Positions 53,972 to 61,940 of a DNA stretch of 64,000 nt are shown here, one piece after another. This stretch comes from Bacteroidales bacterium UBA2287 (lineage in GTDB: Bacteria; Bacteroidota; Bacteroidia; Bacteroidales; Tenuifilaceae), in the NCBI GenBank assembly GCA_002345675.1, contig DDWL01000053.1, positions 83,094-147,093 on the forward strand. The letters run 5' to 3'. A program made the position numbers and the translations under genes. The first letter of the stretch is position 1, and each line of letters starts with the position of its first letter. The notes below the pieces were generated by a model. The model saw nothing but the letters and a program-made list of their open reading frames with translations. It had not been told where the DNA came from and ran no database searches.

Positions 53972-54847
53972 CTATTTCAATTCTACTATAAAACAACCCG
54001 AGTATATTTTTACTGCTTTGTCGCGAAACTGTTCGGCTTCTTTGCGCGAAGCGAAATGCCCCACCATTAAGCGATAAATTTTATCGTTTCCCACAGTGGC
54101 AACCTGAACAATTACCTCTTTTTTAAGCGAAACTTTTAGATCCTCGGCTATTCGTAAAAGGTTTGCAAGTTCTTTGTAGCTTCCAATTTGCAATGAAAAG
54201 CCACCCTTTTCCCTCTTGTCGACATTAAGAGTATATATCTCTATTTCCGACACCTGTGTCGTTTCGATTTGTTTAGCTGCAACTGCAACAGGCTTAGTTT
54301 GTGGTTCGGGGGTTTTTGTTTGAACGGGCTTAGCCTCGGGCTGCTTAGCGGGTTCGGGTTTTACCACCTCCTTAACAGGCTGTGCTGGTTTTACTTCGAA
54401 AGGTTTTTGGGTTTGCGTTTCGCTAACGGTTGGCTTATACGCCGAAGTTGGTTCGCTTTGAGTTAATGCGGGAACCATATTACCTTTCTCATCTAAAAGC
54501 TCAACGCGAACATCGGCTAATCCATCGGGTTGCAAGCCCAACTTTTCGGCAGCCGACCGACTTATGTCGATAATTCGATTGGGCACAAAAGGACCTCGGT
54601 CGTTTACCCGCAAAACCATACTTACATTATTGCTTAGGTTGGTTACTTTAACCAAACTTCCAAAAGGAAGCGAAAGGTGTGCACAGGTTGCCTTTTGATG
54701 GCTATATCGCTCGCCCGATGCAGTAACTCGGCCTTCGAACTTGTCGGCATAAAACGATGCCTTGCCCTCTTGCACAAATCCGGTTTGGGCAAATAGGCCT
54801 ATTGAAATAAACAAAAGTGGAATAACTATTAAGCGCATAAATTTCAA
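53972..54847 (-). CDS. rlpA: RlpA-like septal lytic transglycosylase with SPOR domain
   Basis: The 291-residue exported protein (signal RLIVIPLLFISIGLFA) carries a double-psi beta barrel (residues 25-110: GKASFYADKFEGRVTASGE, VKVTNLSNNVSMVLRVNDRG, RIIDISRSAAEKLGL). RlpA proteins use this domain to cut denuded peptidoglycan strands. A Pro/Lys/Gln/Thr-rich linker (135-200) leads to a C-terminal SPOR domain (FSLQIGSYKELANLLRIAED to FIVELK) that binds denuded glycan at the septum. There is no lipobox. It is one base from the upstream outer membrane protein gene. Confidence 0.92.
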   Translation of the reverse strand: MKFMRLIVIPLLFISIGLFAQTGFVQEGKASFYADKFEGRVTASGERYSHQKATCAHLSLPFGSLVKVTNLSNNVSMVLRVNDRGPFVPNRIIDISRSAAEKLGLQPDGLADVRVELLDEKGNMVPALTQSEPTSAYKPTVSETQTQKPFEVKPAQPVKEVVKPEPAKQPEAKPVQTKTPEPQTKPVAVAAKQIETTQVSEIEIYTLNVDKREKGGFSLQIGSYKELANLLRIAEDLKVSLKKEVIVQVATVGNDKIYRLMVGHFASRKEAEQFRDKAVKIYSGCFIVELK

Positions 54848-54848
54848 T

Positions 54849-55526
54849 TTAGTCTTTCGTTTTTATGGGGGCAGTTTCAAAATTTGCCTTGCCCTTTTTG
54901 TTCGATAAATTGTAAAGAACCCCTAAGCTAATGCTTTGCGAAAAGAATGGCGATTGCGTTGGGTTCCCTACGAAGGAATGCTTATACACGTCGCCAAAGC
55001 CGTACAAAACGCGCACCTCTACTTGTAGGGTTATGTTATTAATGTCGTACCCCAAACCTAATCCGCCCAGTAAACCGTAGTCGAAACTATTGTCGCGAAG
55101 TATGCTGTAATCGTAGTCGTTCATAACATAAGCCCCGCTTAGGTTGTCGCCCTCTTGCGAGTCGATTAAATATGCCGCATAGCAGCCTGCATTAAGTATT
55201 AGGTACGAAGCACGGTACTGAACTTTACCCTGTAAAAAGATTGGCAGTTCGAGGTAAGTATTTTGTCTTTTGTAAAAAGCCCAATCGTTTAATGGTTTTC
55301 GGTAGCCTCGCTCAACAATGTTTAGTTCTCCCTGAAATCCAACATACTTTTGTTGGTAGTGTTTAAGCATTAACCCTGCCTCGAAATTGCCAAAAACTTT
55401 TTGTTGGAACTGTGTTGGTGCAAAGTAAACGCCCGAAAGTCCCCATGCCCCTCGTGCGCCAACCATGGTTTGTCCTATAGTTAGAATGGGAGTTAACAGC
55501 AAAAGGCTAAAAAATATTCGTTTCAT
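54849..55526 (-). CDS. Outer membrane beta-barrel protein (PorT-like family)
   Basis: The 225-residue protein has a signal peptide (RIFFSLLLLTPILTIG, then Q) and eight or so amphipathic strands with repeated Gly/Tyr. Examples are VGFQGELNIVERGYRK, TYLELPIFLQGKVQYR, YGLLGGLGLGYDINNITLQVEV, and SISLGVLYNL. The pattern matches the PorT/OMP_b-brl_2 type of barrel. Membership in that broad family does not show a role in type IX secretion. It is embedded between a thiamine-binding-like protein and rlpA with gaps of six and one bases. Confidence 0.8.
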   Translation of the reverse strand: MKRIFFSLLLLTPILTIGQTMVGARGAWGLSGVYFAPTQFQQKVFGNFEAGLMLKHYQQKYVGFQGELNIVERGYRKPLNDWAFYKRQNTYLELPIFLQGKVQYRASYLILNAGCYAAYLIDSQEGDNLSGAYVMNDYDYSILRDNSFDYGLLGGLGLGYDINNITLQVEVRVLYGFGDVYKHSFVGNPTQSPFFSQSISLGVLYNLSNKKGKANFETAPIKTKD

Positions 55527-55532
55527 TCGAGT

Positions 55533-55835
55533 TTATTTACCTATTCTTTTTTCAACCGATTCAACCTTTGAACTAATTCTTCCCATTGGCCCTTTGCGTA
55601 TGTCGATATTAACAGTAACGTAAACTCTGTCGCAATCGGGTTCAAGCGCCTTGTAAGCATCGTCGATAACTGCAAGTGCTTGGGAAAGTGTTTCGGTTTC
55701 AACAAGGGTTCCCATGGCTGTTAGCTGGTTTTCGAAACCCATTGCCCTAACCCGCTCAATTACTTTCGATACGTATGGGCTTGCGCTTCCTTCGCGCTGG
55801 GTTGGAAACATTGCAAAGTTCATAACTACGCTCAT
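55533..55835 (-). CDS. MTH1187/YqgV-family thiamine-binding-like protein
   Basis: The 100-residue cytoplasmic protein matches the MTH1187 family (formerly DUF77). It opens with SVVMNFAMFPTQREGSASPY and contains GFENQLTAMGTLVETETLSQ and a ferredoxin-like fold pattern. Family members bind thiamine or hydroxymethyl-pyrimidine in crystal structures, with unproven physiological roles. It is five bases after the Ig-like lipoprotein gene. Why it sits in an envelope operon is unclear. Confidence 0.88.
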   Translation of the reverse strand: MSVVMNFAMFPTQREGSASPYVSKVIERVRAMGFENQLTAMGTLVETETLSQALAVIDDAYKALEPDCDRVYVTVNIDIRKGPMGRISSKVESVEKRIGK

Positions 55836-55840
55836 GGCTT

Positions 55841-57592
55841 TTAATTATTTAAGTAAGGTTCGAGGTCGAAGGTAAAATCGTACTCCCAATTTTTGCGAAT
55901 AGTTACTACTTTTCGTTTTCCTACCTCGTTGTAGTAAATTACTTTTTCGGGCTGAATTCCTTCGATATAGTAGCCTGTATCCCACTTTCCATTGGCGTTA
56001 CCGTCAATTATAAATCGAAACGAGTAGTTTTCGGGCTTAATAAACGAGAATTGAACAGTACCACTTGATGTTAAAACTTGTTGCTCAACCGTTTTCCCTT
56101 TTTCGGTAATTAATTCAACAATAACATTTTGCTTAACACCTTTAACAGCAAGGTTTATAACACCAAAATCTTCGGGTACTTCAACTTCGAACTTAAAAAT
56201 TGTAGTGTCGTTTTTTTCGCCATCGAGGTTTATAAAAGCCTCGGGGAAAATTGACATTTTATACTGTTTTCCTGCTTCCCATTTATAGCTAAAGTTATAT
56301 TTCCTAGTGCTTAACGAGTCCTTTTCAATTGTAAATCCTTCGAGATTAATCGAGTCTTTAGCATATGTTAGCGTAATAAGTTTTGGATTTAGTTCCTTTA
56401 AGGGTACTCCAAAAACAAGGTTAACTTGCTGGTTAGGCTTAATTCTATTTCCCCTTGCTCCCGACATTTTCATTGGAAACTTTTTTGTTTCGGCAGGCAT
56501 TCCTTTCTTTTGTACAGGCTTGGTTTCAGCGTAAAAAAACCGTAAAGTATCAACTGTAGGCACTAAGTTAAAAAGCGAATCGGTTATTTGGTATTCAACT
56601 TTGGCAATTAGGCTATCGATAGCTGCTATTTGATTGTTGGTAATCCAAAAAGTAACCGAATCGCCTTTTGTCGAAGGCTCCGAAAAGTACCATGGCTCCG
56701 AAATCTCACTATTTAATAGCGAAACAGTAACATTGCCAATTGCTGGCGACGAAAAAACGAATGCTAACTTTCGTTGTAAAGGACGAGAATAATCGGTAAG
56801 CTTAAGTATTCGACTCTCTTCGGTAAAAAGTTTTAGTTCAATGGGTTTATGCTTAAGCAAATGTAACGAATCAACAATACTATCGTTTTGGGTCGACCAA
56901 TTTAACTGACTGCGACTTACTCGGGTTGAACTGAATGCCACCGACTCGCTAACCTGATCGAATAGGTAATTCGAATTTAAATCTTTTAGTGCAAATATTT
57001 TATAGTCGGAGCTTCGAAGATTAATAAGCTTAAACAGTCCCTCTTTATTCGTTTTGGTAACATACATTGGGCGCTGCTTAATGGGCATTGTATCGGCAAA
57101 GTTTGTATAAAGCATAACAAGAATTCCATCGACTGGCTCAAGTGTAAAGGCATCGATAACAGTTCCGCTAAGAGTTAGGGAGTCGATAAAAGGCCCTGTT
57201 GAAAAGGCAAATTCGAAGTTGCCTAGCTTATTCCCCTCGTTATTATCAATTATGGCATCGGAAAAGTAAAGAGTATACGTTGTGCTATCCATTAAATCCT
57301 CGGCAAAAACCACCTCAAGCGATTTTCCCTTAAGCTTAACCACAGGTAAGTTTTTTTGTGGCGGCGATAGGATTAGCTTTTGGTTTAAATCCTTAAGTTG
57401 AACGAACTCGTTAAAGGAAAGCGTTATTTTTTTTCCCGAAAAATTTGTTGCGCTGTGCGCCGGAACACTTCTAATTAAGGTAGGCGGAATAGTGTCTTTA
57501 GCGCCACCGCTTGGCGAAACAACTTTTGCGCAATGGGTCGAAAGCAAGGCAACTAAAAGTAATATTGTGACTGCTACTATTATTCGTTTCAA
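55841..57592 (-). CDS. Ig-like (Big_5) domain lipoprotein
   Basis: The 583-residue protein has a lipoprotein signal (VTILLLVALLSTHC, modified Cys20). Right after it comes SPSGGAKDTIPPTLIRSVPA and a Big_5 Ig-like domain (FSGKKITLSFNEFVQL to TTYTLYFSDAI). A carboxypeptidase-regulatory-like or Ig domain follows (SGTVIDAFTLEPVDGILVML). The rest is a beta-rich tail ending in a prealbumin-like segment (FRFIIDGNANGKWDTGYYIEG). This layout is common in Bacteroidota surface or periplasmic lipoproteins. Function is unknown. It is the first gene of the five-gene leftward operon. Confidence 0.82.
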   Translation of the reverse strand: MKRIIVAVTILLLVALLSTHCAKVVSPSGGAKDTIPPTLIRSVPAHSATNFSGKKITLSFNEFVQLKDLNQKLILSPPQKNLPVVKLKGKSLEVVFAEDLMDSTTYTLYFSDAIIDNNEGNKLGNFEFAFSTGPFIDSLTLSGTVIDAFTLEPVDGILVMLYTNFADTMPIKQRPMYVTKTNKEGLFKLINLRSSDYKIFALKDLNSNYLFDQVSESVAFSSTRVSRSQLNWSTQNDSIVDSLHLLKHKPIELKLFTEESRILKLTDYSRPLQRKLAFVFSSPAIGNVTVSLLNSEISEPWYFSEPSTKGDSVTFWITNNQIAAIDSLIAKVEYQITDSLFNLVPTVDTLRFFYAETKPVQKKGMPAETKKFPMKMSGARGNRIKPNQQVNLVFGVPLKELNPKLITLTYAKDSINLEGFTIEKDSLSTRKYNFSYKWEAGKQYKMSIFPEAFINLDGEKNDTTIFKFEVEVPEDFGVINLAVKGVKQNVIVELITEKGKTVEQQVLTSSGTVQFSFIKPENYSFRFIIDGNANGKWDTGYYIEGIQPEKVIYYNEVGKRKVVTIRKNWEYDFTFDLEPYLNN

Positions 57593-57618
57593 TTTGTCGA
57601 CTTTTTAAGTTTCGCCTG

Positions 57619-57626
57619 CAAATTTA
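57619..57626 (-). promoter_or_regulatory. Candidate -7 box of the five-gene envelope operon
   Basis: On the minus strand TAAATTTG fits TAnnTTTG, 27 bases before the Ig-like lipoprotein start. The -33 box is not evident. Confidence 0.35.
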
Positions 57627-57752
57627 CTAAACTTTGCAACATACCCTACAGAAATGACCTTGGGCAAAAGAATTGTGGGGCATAAAAAGTTGCATTTGTC
57701 ATTCTTCAAAACAAAACGCATGCTTTAGTGTTACAGTATTTAATAAAACCGC

Positions 57753-57760
57753 TATCTTTG
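57753..57760 (+). promoter_or_regulatory. Candidate -7 box of the NYN/cold-shock gene
   Basis: TATCTTTG fits TAnnTTTG. The leader to the ATG at 57865 would be about 100 bases. The -33 match is weak. Confidence 0.4.
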
Positions 57761-57864
57761 CCAAAATACTATATAAAACCTCAGTATTAGGGATTTTTAA
57801 AGGCACAACCATAGCGTTATTGAAGTATTAGAAGTATTTAAAAATAAACTAAAATAATTCACTT

Positions 57865-58788
57865 ATGCCCAGTAAAGAACTAAAACGCATTGGCGTTTTT
57901 TACGATGGAAACTACTTCCTTCATGTAAGTAACTACTACAACTACTTTCACCCACGTCGCCGACGAATTAATATTGCAGGGCTACACGAACTAATTCGTA
58001 ATATGGTTGCCAAGGAAGACGAGGTTGCCGTACGCAATTGCCAGGTTATTGAAGCCCATTACTTTAGGGGAAGAATTAGCGCTCAAGAGGCCAGCCAAAG
58101 GGGAAATCAACTTTATAACGATAGGGTTTTCGACGACATTCTTATGTCCGAAGGCGTTATTACCCATTACCTACCCGTTCGCACCCGAAGCGGTAAAAAG
58201 GAAGAAAAGGGAATCGACGTTTGGCTTGCCCTCGAAGCATTCGAGCAAGCTTTTTACAAGCGCTTTAATGTGCTTGTCCTTATCACTTCCGATGGCGACT
58301 ACGTTCCCTTAATTCGCAAACTAAACTCGCTGGGAACAAAAGTTATGGTGCTTAGCTGGGATTTTGAGTACACCGACGATATGGGTCGCGAGGTGGTTAC
58401 TCGCACTTCGCAGGACTTAATTCGCGAAGTTACCTATCCCGTTGCCATGCACGATATGATTAATGCCGGCATTAAGGCTAACAATCCTCTAATTAATAAT
58501 TTATTTGCTGTTCCCGAGTACACTCCTCCTAAGGTTGTAGAAACAGAAGCGGAAGCGGGATCGGACGAGGTGCACCAAGGGCGCGCCATGAACATGAACA
58601 ATGGCTACGGATTTATTCAATTTCCTCCTAACAATTTGTTCTTTCATCACCTCGACTTAAACGAGGGCGACTTTAACGAAATTCGCAATGGCGATATGGT
58701 TGAGTTTACCATCGAAAAGAACGAACGGGGACAAGACGTTGCCAAAAACGTTCGAAAAATTGATGCCGAAGATCCTAATAGCTACTAA
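57865..58788 (+). CDS. NYN-domain nuclease with C-terminal cold-shock domain
   Basis: Residues 8-195 form a NYN (PIN-like, LabA/DUF88) domain with the acidic site intact: Asp14 in VFYDGNYF, Asp in KGIDVWLALEAFE, and two Asp in ITSDGDYVPLIRKL. Such domains cleave RNA with Mg. Residues 240-300 are a cold-shock/OB fold with RNP1-like NGYGFIQF and RNP2-like NLFFHHLD, then NGDMVEFTIEKNERGQDVAK. The pairing suggests an RNA-targeted nuclease whose OB fold finds single-stranded RNA. It is monocistronic; a large palindrome separates it from the convergent usp gene. No toxin partner is visible. Confidence 0.88.
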   Translation: MPSKELKRIGVFYDGNYFLHVSNYYNYFHPRRRRINIAGLHELIRNMVAKEDEVAVRNCQVIEAHYFRGRISAQEASQRGNQLYNDRVFDDILMSEGVITHYLPVRTRSGKKEEKGIDVWLALEAFEQAFYKRFNVLVLITSDGDYVPLIRKLNSLGTKVMVLSWDFEYTDDMGREVVTRTSQDLIREVTYPVAMHDMINAGIKANNPLINNLFAVPEYTPPKVVETEAEAGSDEVHQGRAMNMNNGYGFIQFPPNNLFFHHLDLNEGDFNEIRNGDMVEFTIEKNERGQDVAKNVRKIDAEDPNSY

Positions 58789-58789
58789 T

Positions 58790-58897
58790 GCAGTCGGCAG
58801 TCTTCAGTCTGCAAATTGACACACAGCAAACTGTAGACTGTAGACTGAGAACTGCCGACTGAAGACTGAAGACTGAAGACTGTGGTCTGCCGACTGC
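58790..58897. repeat. Large imperfect palindrome of GACTGAAGACTG units between convergent genes
   Basis: GCAGTCGGCAG (58790-58800) is the exact complement of 58887-58897. CAGTCTTCAGTCT (58798-58810) is the exact complement of 58870-58882. Three GACTGAA tandem units lie at 58858-58882. The structure could terminate transcription in both directions, or be a mobile repeat. The same word occurs at 33870-33905. Confidence 0.65.
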
Positions 58898-59766
58898 TAA
58901 TACGGTTTCCCCTGCGTCGAAAAACTTCCCATTATAAAAATCTCCTTTGGGGTAATGCTTAGTACGGGTATGGGCGACTTATTAAGCATTTGTTGCGCAT
59001 AGCTACCAAGCACAAGGCTCGTTAGCGACTCGTCCTGTTCGGTCATTATGCTAATTAAATCGGCATTTACCTCAAGGGCATATTTTATGGTTGCCTCGGT
59101 AATGTTAGTGGCAATCTTCCTTTCAACAATAAAGTTTACGTCTTTGTCCTTTAAAAATTCCGACACCTGCTTTACGTAGGCAGCAACCTTGGCTTCCGAC
59201 TCGCTATTATCCTTTTGCGAAATGCCAACAACATGAATTTTTGCCCCAAAAGCCTTAGCTATCTCGGCCGAAATGGGAACCTTTTGCCTTGTGTCGGCCG
59301 ATGCGTCGACGGGTAAAACAATAGCTTCAATATCTCTAACAATCGAACCATGGCGAATGGTAATTACCGGAAGTTCGGTTGCCGAAATTATTTTAAATGC
59401 ATTGCTACCAATAAATAGCTCTTCGAATCCCGATGCTCCATGGGTTGAACAAATAATAGCTGAGTCGGCAAAAGCCTGTGCCTGGTTTACAACCTCGCTG
59501 TAAACTCGCCCCTTTTTTACAATAAAACTTAGCCTGCTTGGGTCGGTAAGCTTTTTCGAATACTGCAAAACCAGCTCCTTAAAGTTTTCGGTTGCCTTCT
59601 TTTTCTCTTCAGCAAAACCCATACGACTCATTTCCGATGGATACTTCTGAACATAAACCATTTGAACAGTGCTTCCAAAACAATTGGCAAACAAAATGGC
59701 AAGCTTTAAGCCATTAATTGACTCCTTCGAAAAGTCGATAGGAACGACGATATGTTTCATAACCAA
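58897..59766 (-). CDS. Tandem universal stress protein
   Basis: The 289-residue cytoplasmic protein contains two UspA domains. The first is residues 1-140: KHIVVPIDFSKESINGLKLA, then ICSTHGASGFEELFIGSNAF. The second is 146-280: EAIVLPVDASADTRQKVPIS, then ISIMTEQDESLTSLVLGSYA. The ATP-binding G-x2-G-x9-G(S/T) motif is fairly clear in the first half and weak in the second, so ATP binding is uncertain. Such proteins help survival under starvation or stress, with no defined reaction. It is divergent from ispG, with a 140-base gap. Confidence 0.92.
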   Translation of the reverse strand: MVMKHIVVPIDFSKESINGLKLAILFANCFGSTVQMVYVQKYPSEMSRMGFAEEKKKATENFKELVLQYSKKLTDPSRLSFIVKKGRVYSEVVNQAQAFADSAIICSTHGASGFEELFIGSNAFKIISATELPVITIRHGSIVRDIEAIVLPVDASADTRQKVPISAEIAKAFGAKIHVVGISQKDNSESEAKVAAYVKQVSEFLKDKDVNFIVERKIATNITEATIKYALEVNADLISIMTEQDESLTSLVLGSYAQQMLNKSPIPVLSITPKEIFIMGSFSTQGKPY

Positions 59767-59887
59767 AGTTTTTACGGTGAAGTGATAACAACAACAAACT
59801 TACAGAAATTTTATTACGATGCCACAAAATTGGCTACAATAAATTACTGCGGGTAAATTGGTTATACCGCACTAAACTCGTTACTTT

Positions 59888-59902
59888 GCAATTCTAAATT
59901 GC
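59888..59902. promoter_or_regulatory. Inverted repeat just before ispG
   Basis: GCAATT-CTA-AATTGC is a perfect six-base inverted repeat ending four bases before the ispG ATG. It overlaps a degenerate -7 box (TTACTTTG). It may be an operator or a leader hairpin, or chance. Confidence 0.3.
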
Positions 59903-59906
59903 TACT

Positions 59907-61820
59907 ATGGAACCTCATGTATTCTCTCAAATTATAAAAATAAATGGGTATAACCGCCGAATTACCCAGCCGGTTAATGTTGGAGGCTTAGCCCTTGGAG
60001 GCCAAAACCCCATTCGTCTCCAATCGATGACCACAACAAACACCAACGATATTGAGGCAACTGTTGAACAAGCCATACGCATAATTAATGCAGGCGGGCA
60101 CTACGTACGCATTACTGCTCAGGGCGTTCGCGAAGCTGAAAGTTTAGGCGAAATTCGCAAACTTCTTCAACATAAAGGCTTTAACATACCATTAATTGCC
60201 GACATTCATTTTAACCCACAGGCCGCTCTTGCTGCCGCAACAAAGGTTAGTAAAATTCGAATTAACCCCGGAAACTATGCCGACCCAAGGGCTAACTTTA
60301 GCGAGAAACTTTTTACAAACCAGGAGTACGAAGCAGAACTTGTAAGGGTTGAAGAACGTTTCGTGCCGTTAATCGAAACGTGTAAGCAAAATGCTGTGGC
60401 CATGCGAATTGGCGTAAACCATGGCTCGCTTTCCGATCGTATAATGAACCGCTACGGCGACACCCCAATGGGAATGGCGCTTTCGGCTATGGAGTTTTTA
60501 CGAATATGCAAAAAGCACAGCTATTTAAGCGTTGTGGTTAGCATGAAATCGAGTTCAACCCGTGTAATGGTGCAAGCAACTCGCCTTTTGGTTAAACTAA
60601 TGGACGATGAAGGGATGAACTTTCCCGTTCATCTTGGCGTTACTGAAGCTGGTGAGGGCGAAGATGGCCGAATTAAATCGGCCGTGGGAATTGGCACCCT
60701 GCTCGTCGATGGCATTGGCGACACAATTCGCGTTTCGCTTACCGAGGAACCCGAATTCGAAATTCCTGTTGCCAACCAGCTTGTCGATATTTTTTCGCAA
60801 AGCAACGCAACTCCAGTAGCCAGAAGCATTGAGGTACCAATCAATCCGTTTACTTATAACCGAAGGAAAACGATTCCAGTTCTCGAAGTTGGCCAAAGCG
60901 CTGCTCCAGTGGTTATTGCTAATCTAATGACCGAAAGCGAAATTACTTCGAAAGCTATTGAGAATGTAGGCTGGAGGTATAGCGAGTCAAAAAACCAATG
61001 GGGAAAATTGGACTTGGGAGCCGATTTTATTCTAGTTGGAAATGCTCCACTAAATCATATTAAAAATCCCGAAACGCTTCCTATTATTGGCAATTCGGCG
61101 TTTTGCAAGTATGGCATGGCAAACCTTACTTCGCTTTACACAAGCAACCAAACAGAACCTGTTTTTACCCTTTTAAAGCCCGAAGAGATTGATGAAAAAG
61201 CACTAAACTTCTTTGCAAAATCGAACAATTGTATTCTACTGCTAAGTATCGAAAAACTCGAGGGTGTTTTCAATGCCCGAAGGGCAATTTTTCAGATGAT
61301 GAATGCTGGCATTACGCTGCCTGTAGTAATTACCCTTTCGCTCTCAGCTGCAAATGTAGAAGAATTTCAGCTGAATTCGGCGGCGCTAACTGGCACATTT
61401 TTTATCGATGGACTTTGCGATGGAATAATGCTTAGTGGAAATAATATAAATTCTGCAACGGCTACAAGCACTGGCTTTGCCATTTTGCAAGCAGCTGGTG
61501 TTAGAGTTACAAAAACCGAATTTATTTCGTGTCCTGGCTGCGGTCGTACGCTTTTCAACCTCAACGATACACTGCGAAAGGTAAAGGAGCAAACGGCTCA
61601 CCTTAAAGGCTTAAAAATTGGCGTAATGGGCTGTATTGTTAATGGCCCAGGCGAAATGGCCGATGCACACTACGGGTATGTTGGTGCTGGTGCTGGCAAA
61701 ATAACGCTTTACAAAGGCAAAGAGGTGGTTAAAAAGCATATCCCCGAGAGTAGCGCAGTCGACGAACTTATTGCCATTATTAAAGCCAATGGCGACTGGA
61801 TTGACAGGGATGTAAACTAA
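59907..61820 (+). CDS. ispG: 4-hydroxy-3-methylbut-2-en-1-yl diphosphate synthase (GcpE), long form
   Basis: This iron-sulfur enzyme of the non-mevalonate isoprenoid pathway converts MEcPP to HMBPP. The N-terminal TIM barrel (1-275) has NPIRLQSMTTTNT, ADIHFNPQAALAAA, KIRINPGNYADP and RIGVNHGSLSDRIM. The C-terminal domain carries the 4Fe-4S site: FISCPGCGRTLFNL, then GVMGCIVNGPGEMADAHYG. Between them is an extra domain of about 230 residues, found in plants, Bacteroidota and Chlamydiae, explaining the 637-residue length against about 370 in E. coli. It stands alone, followed by a response regulator gene in the same direction. Confidence 0.97.
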   Translation: MEPHVFSQIIKINGYNRRITQPVNVGGLALGGQNPIRLQSMTTTNTNDIEATVEQAIRIINAGGHYVRITAQGVREAESLGEIRKLLQHKGFNIPLIADIHFNPQAALAAATKVSKIRINPGNYADPRANFSEKLFTNQEYEAELVRVEERFVPLIETCKQNAVAMRIGVNHGSLSDRIMNRYGDTPMGMALSAMEFLRICKKHSYLSVVVSMKSSSTRVMVQATRLLVKLMDDEGMNFPVHLGVTEAGEGEDGRIKSAVGIGTLLVDGIGDTIRVSLTEEPEFEIPVANQLVDIFSQSNATPVARSIEVPINPFTYNRRKTIPVLEVGQSAAPVVIANLMTESEITSKAIENVGWRYSESKNQWGKLDLGADFILVGNAPLNHIKNPETLPIIGNSAFCKYGMANLTSLYTSNQTEPVFTLLKPEEIDEKALNFFAKSNNCILLLSIEKLEGVFNARRAIFQMMNAGITLPVVITLSLSAANVEEFQLNSAALTGTFFIDGLCDGIMLSGNNINSATATSTGFAILQAAGVRVTKTEFISCPGCGRTLFNLNDTLRKVKEQTAHLKGLKIGVMGCIVNGPGEMADAHYGYVGAGAGKITLYKGKEVVKKHIPESSAVDELIAIIKANGDWIDRDVN

Positions 61821-61940
61821 TCACTTTTCTCTTCTTAACTCAATTTGAACTATAAAGCAACACTTCTCCCTAAACTATTTTGTAAAACCAACCAAACAAG
61901 TTAATTTAGCAAACGGGAACTCTTGCTTGGCTTAACTTAA

